DNA of 64,000 bases from UM-FILTER-47-13 sp964445195 (GCA_964445195.1 CAYUKA010000003.1:79121-143120), one strand, 5' to 3'. Positions 43,821 to 53,257 are shown, counted from the first letter of the stretch. The notes: generated from the sequence alone by a model not told the origin. Numbers and translations are program-made.

Positions 43821-43859
43821 TAAAATACAAACATGGTCCTCGCGTGCGAAGACCATGTT
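43821..43859 (-). terminator. Hairpin between the two prepilin-like genes
   Basis: Arms AACATGGTC (43830-43838) and GACCATGTT (43851-43859) with a partly paired middle are followed on the minus strand by TGTATTTTAAG. It could terminate or attenuate transcription into the 43073 gene, so its expression may differ from the rest of the locus. Confidence 0.55.
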
Positions 43860-43889
43860 CGGTGAATTCAGACCATCACGCCAACCGGC

Positions 43890-44651
43890 CTAGCGCTCGA
43901 CCAGCACGTGATAATAGACGTAAGTTCCGGCAGGCTGCTGAAAACAGCCAAAAGGCCGCCCTTGCAGGCCGTTACCACCAAACCCTATCGACTCGCCGCC
44001 GCCAGCCAAACTCGTATCGGTTGCACCGTCTGGATTAATCATATCTGATGCCTCTGTAAAAACGATACCAGCCTCTGTGGGGATCGGGTCCGTTGGCAAG
44101 CCCAGCTCTTCGTTAATGGCACGGCACAAGCCAAGCGTAATACCTGGCAAAAACGCGATAAGATCAGCTGTAGTCGCATTGGCAGCGACACCATCAGCTG
44201 CGGGAATGGTGGACGTACCAATATCCTCGATCTCATTGGCACCATTATATATCCATCGGCCCGGACCACCATCCGCCATCAAAGTGCCCGGCGCTTCGAG
44301 CGATGTTGCACCACCACCCGTCGGGTGAAATACGCAACGCGGAAATTGGCCGGAACCCACCGGGTTTTCAGTACAGTTTGCAAAGTTACCTGCGCTATTG
44401 AACTCAATCCGATCGACATCCTGTCCGCCAATAACCATGCGCACAATCGAGGTCCGGACACTGGCCGGATATTGCGTGAGCTGCGCACTGTTAATACGAT
44501 TGGTTTCAGAACCGGCATCGCCGCCACTCGACCGTGTAGACTGCGTCACGGCATAAGACAAGGCCGCAAACAATGCCACGGCAATCAGGATCAGGAACAG
44601 CACGTTACCGCGCTCATCTTTCCAGCCTTTAAAGTTGACCTCTTGTTTCAT
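43890..44651 (-). CDS. Prepilin-like exported protein B
   Basis: This 253-residue protein begins MKQEVNFKGWKDERG then NVLFLILIAVALFAALSYAV (about 16-35), a prepilin-like leader and hydrophobic helix. Position +5 after the Gly is Leu, not Glu. A globular domain with Cys pairs and a GGG-rich middle follows. A GGAG site lies 6 bases before ATG 44651. It follows the GspM/PilO-like gene. With the 43073 protein it is the best candidate for the filament subunit, although the missing Glu makes it more like a minor pseudopilin such as GspK. Confidence 0.72.
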   Translation of the reverse strand: MKQEVNFKGWKDERGNVLFLILIAVALFAALSYAVTQSTRSSGGDAGSETNRINSAQLTQYPASVRTSIVRMVIGGQDVDRIEFNSAGNFANCTENPVGSGQFPRCVFHPTGGGATSLEAPGTLMADGGPGRWIYNGANEIEDIGTSTIPAADGVAANATTADLIAFLPGITLGLCRAINEELGLPTDPIPTEAGIVFTEASDMINPDGATDTSLAGGGESIGFGGNGLQGRPFGCFQQPAGTYVYYHVLVER

Positions 44652-44724
44652 TTGTTTCTCCGCTCCAGCAGGCTCTTATAATATCTGGCTATAGTGTAAA
44701 CGCTTTCAAATCAAACCGAAAGCC

Positions 44725-45258
44725 CTATCCACGCGGTTTATCCACGGAAACCTTATTGATTTTCAAAAGCGCGCCCAAAGGTTGTGATCCGCACTCACGA
44801 CCAACGCAAAGCTTGTCAACGCTGACCCGCCAGCCGTCACCGCCATTCTGCACATGGCCAACCGCCTCACGCCACATGCCAAACTGCGCCGTTGACTTGG
44901 TTGTAATCTGTATACTCGGCCCCTGCTGCCGTATATTCAGATTCGGGTATGTATTTTTCAGGTCCTCGGCAAAACGCGCCACTTCGCCTTGCGGCACCGG
45001 GATATCACGTAAATTCGGTACCAGCGGCTTCAGCGCCTCGACTTCTTTCAGTTCAGCCCGCATCTCGGTCATGTGCTGGACCTGTACCACTGTGTAAAGC
45101 CCGATCGCCGCCGCCGCTGTCCAGGCAATACCGGCCGCAACCAGCGCTGTCTGCCCGGCCGTCTGCGGCAGTTTTTCGAGAAATTCATTTAAATCGTTTG
45201 TCGCCTGCGGGCTGACATATTTTTGCAGCGACCGCCAGTCAAAAGACTTGAAATCCAA
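44725..45258 (-). CDS. GspM/PilO-like inner-membrane protein of the filament locus
   Basis: This 177-residue protein has one transmembrane helix (about 37-60), a short coiled coil (MTEMRAELKEVEALK, about 65-79), and a periplasmic alpha/beta domain with two Cys near KLCVGREC (about 152-159). That layout fits GspM or PilO-type alignment-complex proteins. The best start is a TTG at 45258 behind a GGAG site. The 169-base gap upstream (45259-45427) is AT-rich and may hold a promoter. The assignment is by layout and position only. Confidence 0.6.
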   Translation of the reverse strand: MDFKSFDWRSLQKYVSPQATNDLNEFLEKLPQTAGQTALVAAGIAWTAAAAIGLYTVVQVQHMTEMRAELKEVEALKPLVPNLRDIPVPQGEVARFAEDLKNTYPNLNIRQQGPSIQITTKSTAQFGMWREAVGHVQNGGDGWRVSVDKLCVGRECGSQPLGALLKINKVSVDKPRG

Positions 45259-45427
45259 AGCCGAACTCTCCGATCATCTGTTTGCTTTATTCGTAAACCG
45301 CATTATCAAGCGGCACCCATCATGACTTTACGTCACTTTACCCTATATTCAAGTTTAACCTTAATTTATTAAAACATTATAAATCAACAGATTAGCACAG
45401 TTATTAATAATAATATTAACAACTTAA

Positions 45428-46414
45428 CTAACTGCTGCCCCGGATACGGACCCGCCCATCAGGCTCCAGCCCCGGCTGAATCTGGCAGCCGCCGAGCGGC
45501 CCGGCACAGTTACTGAAAGATTGTGGCACCAGCGCCTCCCACGTCACCCGGCCACGATCAACTTCGTATTTGACCAGCGTCCCGTCAATATTGGCCAGAT
45601 AATCAAGTAATTCCTGAATCCGTACCATATGTTTCACCGAATCACTCTGCAGCGCGTTCAGCGCGTTAAACATCAGGTCGGTCGAAACTTTTTCGGTTTC
45701 CCGCTTCACAGTTGCCAGGTCACGCTCGACAAAATTGCTGATTGTCATCTGCACCAGCAACACGACCACGGCGATCACATTCAGCAGCAACCCGACATAC
45801 AGCAACGCCATCGCCGTCGCGCGGGAAAGCTTTTCGGTGCGCAGCTGCCGGTTGCGCCATGGTACGACCTGGGCCACATCAGCGTTAATGGTGACGAAAT
45901 TGGCATCCATACTCTGAATCCGCGGCAGCAGGGTCCGGGCCGCCCCCAGATAAACCTGCATCCGCCCGGTTTCCGGATCCCAACGCAGGGCCGAGGCAAT
46001 CCCTTCCTGTTCATACAGGTAAACCGTTTCTTTATCCCAATATTCGCTATTGCCCGGCAAGGCCGCCGCCAGCGGACACCAGCTATCCGGGTTTGACGAG
46101 AGAACCGATGACGGGCACGCCAGATACCAGACCCGTCCTTCCTCGACCGTATAGGCGAAATGGACCCGCTCCGTACCTGTCGCCTGCGCAGCGGCATTCC
46201 AGACCGCCTCATCCTCCGTACCGGGAATATGCGGCAACGAACCGCCCACAAGTTCCTGCGGCAAGTAGGGCGACAAATTACCGACAAACACCGCCGACTC
46301 ACCGGCAATATAGTCGGCGAGGCCCGGCTTCGGCTTCGCCGTGCCGACCTGGTCCTTATCGGCCTTGCGTGTCTGCTTGACAGGCTGGTCTTTGTCCTTG
46401 GAAAGTAAGGCCAA
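45428..46414 (-). CDS. GspL/PilN-like inner-membrane protein of the filament locus
   Basis: This 328-residue protein has a cytoplasmic N-terminal domain (about 1-200), a single transmembrane helix (about 203-227) and a periplasmic coiled-coil plus small domain. That order is that of GspL and of PilM-PilN-type fusions that hook the ATPase to the membrane complex. The start is a TTG at 46414 with a GGAG site 10 bases upstream, and it lies 2 bases after the GspF-like gene. Sequence similarity to named families is weak, so the call rests on topology and gene order. Confidence 0.6.
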   Translation of the reverse strand: MALLSKDKDQPVKQTRKADKDQVGTAKPKPGLADYIAGESAVFVGNLSPYLPQELVGGSLPHIPGTEDEAVWNAAAQATGTERVHFAYTVEEGRVWYLACPSSVLSSNPDSWCPLAAALPGNSEYWDKETVYLYEQEGIASALRWDPETGRMQVYLGAARTLLPRIQSMDANFVTINADVAQVVPWRNRQLRTEKLSRATAMALLYVGLLLNVIAVVVLLVQMTISNFVERDLATVKRETEKVSTDLMFNALNALQSDSVKHMVRIQELLDYLANIDGTLVKYEVDRGRVTWEALVPQSFSNCAGPLGGCQIQPGLEPDGRVRIRGSS

Positions 46415-46416
46415 GT

Positions 46417-47637
46417 TTATATCGCTCCTTGCATTAACCCGCCCATCATACTGTCAAGGCTCATATTCATAACAGTCAGGGCATAAATGGCACTACCGAA
46501 AGCGATAGCGAGGAAAACACCCGTCATGCCAAAGGCAATCCAGACAATCAGGGCGTGTTTGGTTTTTGCCGATGCAGACCGCATTTCGGCAATAGACTCT
46601 AATACTGTAGCAACTTGTCCAAGATCAGACAAGCTCGCCAGTTCCAGTCGTTCGCTACGGCTCAACGGTTTCCGGTCGAGCGCTGCCCCCAAAAGCACGC
46701 CGCGTTCCAGGTCTTTTTTCGAGCTGCGCCAGTAGTCGGCAACTTCAGGCACTGTTGTCGCCTCGGCCGACTGCTCAAGCGTCATATCAATGGGAACCAG
46801 TCCGCGCAGCATCCCTGAGGCAGCCCGCATTGAGTCAGCAAAACCAAGATCGCGCAAATACGCGCCGATCAGGGGAATTTTGCGGACAATCCGGGCTGTC
46901 GGCCAGTCAGTCTTACCTTTATTGATCCAGTGCGAAAAAATCGTCCAGGCCATAAATACCCCGCAAGCCGTTGCGATCGCAATCAGCACGTCCCAGGTCA
47001 GCTCAAGATTGTTCACGATCCTGAGGTAATTCTCCAACTCGGCCGGGTCGGTCGGCGCATTGCCGCGAAACCATTCCAACACCATGCCCTTGCCCCAGAA
47101 CAGGGATTGCACGATCATCAGCACGTCGATTGCCAGCCATGACATTGTCGCAGCGATAGCGCGGGTATTCTTACGTTTCTGGGTAATGGACTGGATCGCG
47201 TGCGGAATCCCTTCCTGCAGCTTATTTGCCTTCTCACTCGCGGCCAGGATAGCGATCGTGCCATGATCGAAAATCCGCAGCGATTTGAGCGCGTCAATGA
47301 CGCCCAGACCGCGCGAAAGGGCTTCCCGTGCCGGGGCGAGGATATTCTGGCGCATCGGGTTAGTTTCAGCTTCGATAATCCGCCACAGCGCGACGCCCGG
47401 CGATGTTGATGTTGAGCGGAACTGAATGCCGCGCAAAAGCTGCACCTGCCACCAGGTCGACCGCGCCAGAAGCCGCTCCAACGGCGAACGCTCGTGGGGA
47501 CGGATCGTCAGAACATGACCACCGGTTTTGGCCACCGCAAAGCGCACATCGTCGACAGAGGGCATATAATAGGTCTCTGTCACTTTTTTCGGCCCATAAG
47601 CCGTATCATAGGCTACTTCAGCGATCCACTGCTGCAT
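46417..47637 (-). CDS. GspF/PilC-type inner-membrane platform protein
   Basis: This 406-residue protein has the T2SSF plan: a cytoplasmic helical domain, a transmembrane helix at about 165-185, a second at about 228-250, another cytoplasmic helical domain (about 265-370) and a last helix at about 375-398. FRSTSTSPGVALWRIIEAE and DALKSLRIFDHGTIAILAASEK resemble the conserved blocks of the family. It forms the base on which the ATPase acts. Gene order after the ATPase is normal for type IVb pilus and type II secretion loci. Confidence 0.85.
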   Translation of the reverse strand: MQQWIAEVAYDTAYGPKKVTETYYMPSVDDVRFAVAKTGGHVLTIRPHERSPLERLLARSTWWQVQLLRGIQFRSTSTSPGVALWRIIEAETNPMRQNILAPAREALSRGLGVIDALKSLRIFDHGTIAILAASEKANKLQEGIPHAIQSITQKRKNTRAIAATMSWLAIDVLMIVQSLFWGKGMVLEWFRGNAPTDPAELENYLRIVNNLELTWDVLIAIATACGVFMAWTIFSHWINKGKTDWPTARIVRKIPLIGAYLRDLGFADSMRAASGMLRGLVPIDMTLEQSAEATTVPEVADYWRSSKKDLERGVLLGAALDRKPLSRSERLELASLSDLGQVATVLESIAEMRSASAKTKHALIVWIAFGMTGVFLAIAFGSAIYALTVMNMSLDSMMGGLMQGAI

Positions 47638-47680
47638 AGCAACATACCCTTAAATTTTGTCACTATATATATTATATAAC

Positions 47681-49507
47681 TTATTCTTCTAAATGGGAAA
47701 GGGCGGCCTTGGCGTCGACCTGCCCGCTCAGAACCAGATCCACAAGACCTTCGCGGCGTGTTTGGACCATCACACCGTCTTCGTCATGAATATCGTTAAC
47801 GTTTTTCATAAGCGATTCATAGATGTTATTTCGCTGGCCCGGTCCCAGCGTGATCAACAGCGCATCAAGCAACAATGTCCGGCCGACAATACCGGTCCGG
47901 TTACAGAGATCGCAACCGCTGGTATTGTGACGCCGGATTTCCGCCTGCGGCTCAATCCCCAGCTGTGCCATCTCACCGTCATTTAGATAGGCACCCGCCG
48001 TTTCCTTATGGGCACAGCCTTGACACAGCGTACGGACAAGGCGTTGATTCAAAACACATTTGACTTGCTGTGCTAACGTATAAGTTGAAGAACGCTCACG
48101 TTCATGCGGCATCAGCGAACGCAAACGCTCAAAAGTCTGCAGCGCCGTATCGGCGTGAATGGTTGAAATCACGGTGTGGCCCGACTCAGCAGCCCGTAGC
48201 GAGGTTTCCACCGTATCGGCATCCCGCATCTCACCAATCACGATATAATCCGGGTCGTGACGCATCGCGGCCCGGATCAGGTCGGGAAATTCACCGCCCG
48301 GCATACCCGGACGCACCTGCCACTGTGTTGCATAACGCAGTTCATATTCAATCGGATCTTCAATCGTCAGAACATGCTGCCGCCGCCGGTCGATCTGCTG
48401 GACACAGGCGTACATTGTCGTTGTCTTACCGGACCCGGTCGGGCCGGACAAAAGGATCAGGCCACCACCACCCTTAATTTCCGGTGAAAGCAGCTTAGCC
48501 AGATAATCACCAACATCCTCATGCCGGCGAAAAAGCTCATCAAAACCTTTCAGTGCCGCACGGTCGAGCATACGTAATGTCAGCTTTTCCCCTTCCTGCG
48601 CCTGCGGGCCGGCAGCCACCCGGACATCAATATTCCGGCCCTGCCACGAAAAACCGAAACGGCCATCTTTCGGCGTTGTCTTATCACCGAAGTTCAGACC
48701 GGCATCCCGTTTGAGCAGCGTCGTCAAACGGGCCATGGCTTCCGGCGGCAACAAATGCATGGGCACCAGATCACCATCAATCCGGTATTTGATCCAGTTT
48801 GGCGAATCCGGGTTATTATCCTGCAGCAAGTGAATATCCGAGGCCCGCATCTGTAGCGATTCCGCCAGCATGTCACGCTGAAACTGGTTCAGAAGCAGAC
48901 CGTTATCAACATCGCCAAGCCACTGGGCGAGTGTTTTTTCACAGCGGTCCGCGGATAGATCGTGCACGGAGCGCAGCGTATCGAGCAATTCAGCACGATC
49001 CCATATCTCGACCTCCACCCGCTCGACACTTAATCCCGAGCGCTGCGCCGTCGACATCAGAGTCTGGATCTGACGGTCATTCAATTCATGCAACGGGGCG
49101 ATGCGTAAGACACCCTCGCGCAGGTCGATCAGGTGAATACTGAGCGGCAACCATGATTGAACCGGCAAAATCGACCGCAACTGGTCGCCGGTCGCGCGGT
49201 CGCGCACCCCCTCTTCCTCAAGCTCCGACGAACCGCCGGCACCGGCCATATCGAGTAACTGGTCGGTGGAGCGGGTTACCCCCTGATCGAGCAGCATTAC
49301 CCGCTCACGCTGCACCATGTCAAGATAGCGCTCCCGGCCTTCCTGTGCCCTGACCTTGCGACGGTCATGCCATTGACGCCGTTCAATCCCGTCCGGCGGC
49401 ATACCGGGTTGCTGCCGCCGGTCGCCGCCGCGGCGCTCCGGTGCCGGAGAACTGTCACCGCTTTCTGAAGAAGGCGGTGTATCTGTTGGTATCTGGTCGT
49501 CGGTCAT
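47681..49507 (-). CDS. GspE/PilB-type assembly ATPase
   Basis: This 608-residue ATPase powers filament extension. It has a charged, low-complexity N-terminus (1-60), a GspE N1-like domain, the Walker A GPTGSGKTTTMYACV (about 351-365), the Asp box region TIEDPIEYEL, Walker B IGEMRDADTVETSLRAAESGH, and a zinc-type set of Cys in TLCQGCAHKE and SGCDLCNRTG. The four-Cys set is typical of extension ATPases rather than PilT retraction ATPases. No PilT-like gene is seen here. Confidence 0.93.
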   Translation of the reverse strand: MTDDQIPTDTPPSSESGDSSPAPERRGGDRRQQPGMPPDGIERRQWHDRRKVRAQEGRERYLDMVQRERVMLLDQGVTRSTDQLLDMAGAGGSSELEEEGVRDRATGDQLRSILPVQSWLPLSIHLIDLREGVLRIAPLHELNDRQIQTLMSTAQRSGLSVERVEVEIWDRAELLDTLRSVHDLSADRCEKTLAQWLGDVDNGLLLNQFQRDMLAESLQMRASDIHLLQDNNPDSPNWIKYRIDGDLVPMHLLPPEAMARLTTLLKRDAGLNFGDKTTPKDGRFGFSWQGRNIDVRVAAGPQAQEGEKLTLRMLDRAALKGFDELFRRHEDVGDYLAKLLSPEIKGGGGLILLSGPTGSGKTTTMYACVQQIDRRRQHVLTIEDPIEYELRYATQWQVRPGMPGGEFPDLIRAAMRHDPDYIVIGEMRDADTVETSLRAAESGHTVISTIHADTALQTFERLRSLMPHERERSSTYTLAQQVKCVLNQRLVRTLCQGCAHKETAGAYLNDGEMAQLGIEPQAEIRRHNTSGCDLCNRTGIVGRTLLLDALLITLGPGQRNNIYESLMKNVNDIHDEDGVMVQTRREGLVDLVLSGQVDAKAALSHLEE

Positions 49508-49539
49508 CTGCGTCCGTTAGTCAGCGTTAAATCAAAAGA

Positions 49540-51096
49540 TTAACCGCCATCATCGACGGCTGTCGCAGCCGTGGAACCACCGCCGCTGCTCCCTGATTGT
49601 GCGCTAACGCGGTTAACAGAAGATAAAGATCTATCAAATAATAATAAAACGGTGTCATCGCCGGTGCGGAACTCTACGCCGCTGGTGCGAATGTTCACAT
49701 TCCACAGTATGCCACCCAGAATGACTTCTTCGCCGTTAAAGACAATACGGCTCCCACCCGGACCGGCGATAATCGCCCGCTGTGGTGAATGCGAGGTCAC
49801 CACAAACCCGTCCAGCACGCTGGCCGGGTCAATCGTTTCATCACGCACAAACTGCAGCCCTTCGGTCGTGGCATCCCCCGTGCCCAGCGTCGCGCTGATC
49901 GTCCCGCCGCTCGCCAGCCGCACCGGCTTCGCATCCTGGCTGACAATATCGCTCGCCGTACCGCGCACCGGTAAGACCAAAACGCCACGGGCACCATCAT
50001 GCCAAATCTGGACGTCATCAAGAATTTGTCCCTCACGCACCGGTGACCAGGTTACAGTCAACGGGCAGGCTTCAACCGGTTCCAGCACGGTTTCAACCAT
50101 GCAGCCCGTGCGGCTGATGCTCATGCCGCCATTATCTGTACTGGCCAGTTTAATCTCGTTGAGCGTGACCGGCGCATCACCGACATTAACCAGCGATACG
50201 GTAATCGCCGATACGGTCTCAATATTGCCGCCAAAATCAATCGCCTCCTGCGAAGACACCAGCAAGCCCTTGCCAGGCACCGCCTGCGGGAAAATCTCGG
50301 CCTGCTCTGTGTCATCCGGGTCGAAATCACCCAGCAGATTAACACTCGCCACGGTCGTCGGGCCGGTATGTTCGACAATCAGCACACCGGCCGCTTCACC
50401 GGCAAGAACCGGCGACCATGTCACAATGACAACACAAGCCTGCCCCGGCGTCAGGCGGGTACAGTCCGTGCGGAGTGAATAACCGGACTGTTCCGCCGCC
50501 TCAATGTAAATCGCATTAATATCAATCGCTTCCGACGTGATATTCCGCATCACCAGCGCCCGGATCACCGGCTGGCTGGTTGTAATATCGCCGAAATCCA
50601 GCTCGCTGGGAATGGCCTCAATATCACTGACAAACCTGTCTTCAGAGCCTTCACCGGTCGAAACCCGGCCGCCCAGGGTCGCGGTGACCAGACGTGACCG
50701 GCCGCTATGCCGCATCAGCATCTCAATCCGCCACGATCCGGCCTGCAACCCTTTGACCGATAGACCGACAGCGCAAACCGCCCCCGCCGGCAGATCCTCG
50801 GCCGCACACTGGTTCAGCGCTACACTGGCCGACACAGTTGAAGACGGGTAGAGCTGGATCGCCCCGGTCTGGACCGGCCGGCCGCTATCATTGCGAAACA
50901 GCACAACAACCTGGGCGGTCGCTCCGACTGTAATATCACCGCCATCAACATTATCATCAACCGGCACCAGGTCACCGGCAGCGCCCCCGGATGTGCGCGC
51001 CCCCGGATCTGTAAAACCGGCGGGCTGGGCATGGGCAGGCGCGGCCAATCCGAAAATTGCCAAAACCCCCAGTATCATCCAGATTTTTGTCGTCAT
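49540..51096 (-). CDS. Exported Ig-like (ASH/choice-of-anchor D) protein in the filament locus
   Basis: This 518-residue protein has a signal peptide (MTTKIWMILGVLAIFGLAAPAHA) and about three Ig-like repeats, each with a paired Cys and a pattern like LDFGDITTSQPVIRALVMRN ... C..L.PG.AC.V.VTWSP (about 165-260, 285-375). A final domain (about 410-500) with GGILWNVNIRTSGVEFRT is vaguely like PilP. It lies between the secretin and ATPase genes, where type IVb pilus loci usually carry PilO/PilP. I chose ATG 51096; a TTG at 51111 is an alternative. It may bridge the secretin to the inner complex or sit on the surface. Confidence 0.7.
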   Translation of the reverse strand: MTTKIWMILGVLAIFGLAAPAHAQPAGFTDPGARTSGGAAGDLVPVDDNVDGGDITVGATAQVVVLFRNDSGRPVQTGAIQLYPSSTVSASVALNQCAAEDLPAGAVCAVGLSVKGLQAGSWRIEMLMRHSGRSRLVTATLGGRVSTGEGSEDRFVSDIEAIPSELDFGDITTSQPVIRALVMRNITSEAIDINAIYIEAAEQSGYSLRTDCTRLTPGQACVVIVTWSPVLAGEAAGVLIVEHTGPTTVASVNLLGDFDPDDTEQAEIFPQAVPGKGLLVSSQEAIDFGGNIETVSAITVSLVNVGDAPVTLNEIKLASTDNGGMSISRTGCMVETVLEPVEACPLTVTWSPVREGQILDDVQIWHDGARGVLVLPVRGTASDIVSQDAKPVRLASGGTISATLGTGDATTEGLQFVRDETIDPASVLDGFVVTSHSPQRAIIAGPGGSRIVFNGEEVILGGILWNVNIRTSGVEFRTGDDTVLLLFDRSLSSVNRVSAQSGSSGGGSTAATAVDDGG

Positions 51097-51161
51097 TCTC
51101 ACTCTGGCCAACCCGTATCAAAAAAACCGTTCACAATGCCATACTGCCTGTACATATTATA

Positions 51162-52781
51162 TCACCTTTGCGACACGGACGGATCGAGCAATTCCGAAGT
51201 CACCGTTCCGCCCAGGGGCACCGGGCCATCGGCCGCCGCCCCTGTCGCGCCGCCGAACGGCGCAAAATCATAGTCAAGCGGCGTCACATCACCTCTGGCC
51301 GCACCGGCCCGAATAGCATTATACTGCCTCTCTTCCTCCTCGCTGGTGTAAACTACCACCCGCGGCCGCAGCAGGAACACCAGCTCCAGATTATCTGTCT
51401 CGGCCGTCCGGCTGGTCGGCAGGACCGGTTCAGCAAAGCCGGGCCCGTTGGCACTATAATTGTCATTCTCCCGCACCAGGCCGGCGATCAACAGCGAATC
51501 GCCGGGCCGCACCCGCACCTGGGTCGTCAGCTCCCGTTCCGAGGTTTGCGGCAACTGGATCGTTGTTGACGTTGCGTTACCGCCCGTGCCTTGTGAAGAA
51601 AACGGGAAGTTATCAATCTGGATCACGTTGGTCAGGTTGATATCGACATCCGCATAAACCGTCGAATTATCCCAGCTACTGGCAATCGTCAGCTCAAAAC
51701 CGGTATCAACACTGCTTGTATTAACAGAGGTACTGACCTGCCCGTCATCAATTGTCTGCGAAACCTGCGAGACGAAATTCTGCGTGTCAGCTACCCGCAG
51801 CCGCGCTTCCGATCCCGACAGCACCGTGATCTTGGGCTGCGAAATCGTTTTCACGGCCCCAAACTGGGTCAGGAAATCAAAAATATCGGTCGGGCTGAAC
51901 GCACCGCCTTCCTCAAAACCTGTTGTCGGCAGACCAATACTGACCGGGTTCGTAAAACCGGCGCCGACATTGCCGGTTAGATCAACGCTGGCGGTAAACT
52001 TGCCGAAGGACTCAAGCATATCCCAGCGTACGCCCGTCGAATTGCCGCTTTCCAGGTTCACTTCCCAGATATAGGTTTCGAACACGATCAGCGCCGTACT
52101 GGTCCGCATGCGCTGGAAATAACGCTTGGCATATTCGGCGGTCCGGTTGGTCGCTTCGTAAATCAGGGTCCGGGTCGACTGGTCAACGATCGGACGACTG
52201 CCGATTATGGCCGCCAGGCCGGAGGCCACGTTGCTCATGAAACTGGCATCCTGACTGATCGGCGGCACCTTAACGGAGAATGTCTGGGTTTCCTTGACGA
52301 CCAGCAGCCCGTCCTCATAAGCGCAATACAGGTCGGCGAGCGAACAGACGCGCTGTACAACCTTATCAAGGGGTCCCTGCAGGTTGGCGACTGTGATACG
52401 GCGGTTCAGCCCTTCCTCGGTTTCAAAGGCCAGTGAAATATCATACTCAGCCATAATCAACTGCAAAGCCCCGGCCAGCGTTTCAGAACGCAACTCAAAC
52501 GGTCCGATAAAATCGCGCGGCAGGCTGTCGCCGACACTGACGATCGGCACCAGAACATCGCGCCCCAAAGGTAGATACAATACGCTGTCAGGCTGTTCAT
52601 TCACAGCCTCCGGGCGCTCATCGGCCATCACCGGACTGGGAATATTCACATTCCGCGCCCCGGGCACATCGGCATCGGCACAGCTTTGCAGCATCAACGC
52701 CGCAACACAAAGCACAGCAGCGCGGCGCATCTTTATCCCGGCATGTTCTGCAAATCGCCTGATCGCCAATCCCCTTTTCAT
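51162..52781 (-). CDS. Lipoprotein secretin of the filament locus (PilN/GspD-like)
   Basis: This 539-residue protein begins with a lipoprotein signal (AALMLQSC, Cys about 34). A secretin N0-like domain (about 95-165, LAGALQLIMAEYDISLAFET) precedes a short N1-like region and a beta-barrel secretin domain (about 310-480) with SQPKITVLSGSEARLRV and VRPGDSLLIAGLV. Lipoprotein secretins of this size are typical of type IVb (R64 PilN, BfpB) pili. It would form the outer-membrane channel. The start overlaps the upstream receiver gene by 4 bases. Confidence 0.92.
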   Translation of the reverse strand: MKRGLAIRRFAEHAGIKMRRAAVLCVAALMLQSCADADVPGARNVNIPSPVMADERPEAVNEQPDSVLYLPLGRDVLVPIVSVGDSLPRDFIGPFELRSETLAGALQLIMAEYDISLAFETEEGLNRRITVANLQGPLDKVVQRVCSLADLYCAYEDGLLVVKETQTFSVKVPPISQDASFMSNVASGLAAIIGSRPIVDQSTRTLIYEATNRTAEYAKRYFQRMRTSTALIVFETYIWEVNLESGNSTGVRWDMLESFGKFTASVDLTGNVGAGFTNPVSIGLPTTGFEEGGAFSPTDIFDFLTQFGAVKTISQPKITVLSGSEARLRVADTQNFVSQVSQTIDDGQVSTSVNTSSVDTGFELTIASSWDNSTVYADVDINLTNVIQIDNFPFSSQGTGGNATSTTIQLPQTSERELTTQVRVRPGDSLLIAGLVRENDNYSANGPGFAEPVLPTSRTAETDNLELVFLLRPRVVVYTSEEEERQYNAIRAGAARGDVTPLDYDFAPFGGATGAAADGPVPLGGTVTSELLDPSVSQR

Positions 52782-53167
52782 TGCGCCAGCCTCTTACTTG
52801 ACTGAATAGTCCGTGTCACCGTGGTCAACAAACGGTCCTTTTCAACCGGCTTCATCAATACGGCACTAACCCCCCATTTGCCGGACCGCTCGAGCAAATC
52901 CGGCGTCTGATCACCCGTCACCAAAATCACAGGCGTTTCAATATCCCGCCCCCTGATCGCCTTAATAAACTCAAAACCGCCGACCGGTTCCATTCTGACA
53001 TCGACAATCGCAAGATCAATCGCATCATTGGCCGCCATCTGATCAAGGGCGGCCTCGCCCTCCGACGCCTCTAACGTGCCGTACCCGGCACCCGACAGGT
53101 ATGTAACGATTTGTGTACGGACAAAATCGTTATCTTCCACGACCAAAACCAGATGCTCGCCACTCAT
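52778..53167 (-). CDS. Stand-alone receiver-domain response regulator
   Basis: This 129-residue protein is a single CheY-like receiver: acidic pair E11/D12, phospho-Asp D56 in DLAIVDVRME, T84 in ILVTGDQ, and K106 in LMKPVEK. It lacks an output domain. Its end overlaps the secretin gene start by 4 bases, so it heads the filament transcript. It may be phosphorylated through the Hpt domain of the hybrid kinase at 40725 or another kinase. Confidence 0.93.
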   Translation of the reverse strand: MSGEHLVLVVEDNDFVRTQIVTYLSGAGYGTLEASEGEAALDQMAANDAIDLAIVDVRMEPVGGFEFIKAIRGRDIETPVILVTGDQTPDLLERSGKWGVSAVLMKPVEKDRLLTTVTRTIQSSKRLAQ

Positions 53168-53239
53168 AGATGCCAGACCGCACGGGATAACAAGATGATC
53201 AAAACAGAGGACCCAAACGTAACCAAGTAATCAGGATAT

Positions 53240-53257
53240 GATTCGCACACACGAATC
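53240..53257. promoter_or_regulatory. GATTCG palindrome with two GANTC sites upstream of filament locus
   Basis: GATTCG-CACACA-CGAATC is a perfect 6+6+6 palindrome that contains two GANTC sites. It lies 73 bases upstream of the receiver gene, inside the 340-base gap 53168-53507 that separates it from the divergent peptidase. The gap holds no gene. A DnaA-box match lies at 53369-53377. Confidence 0.5.
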
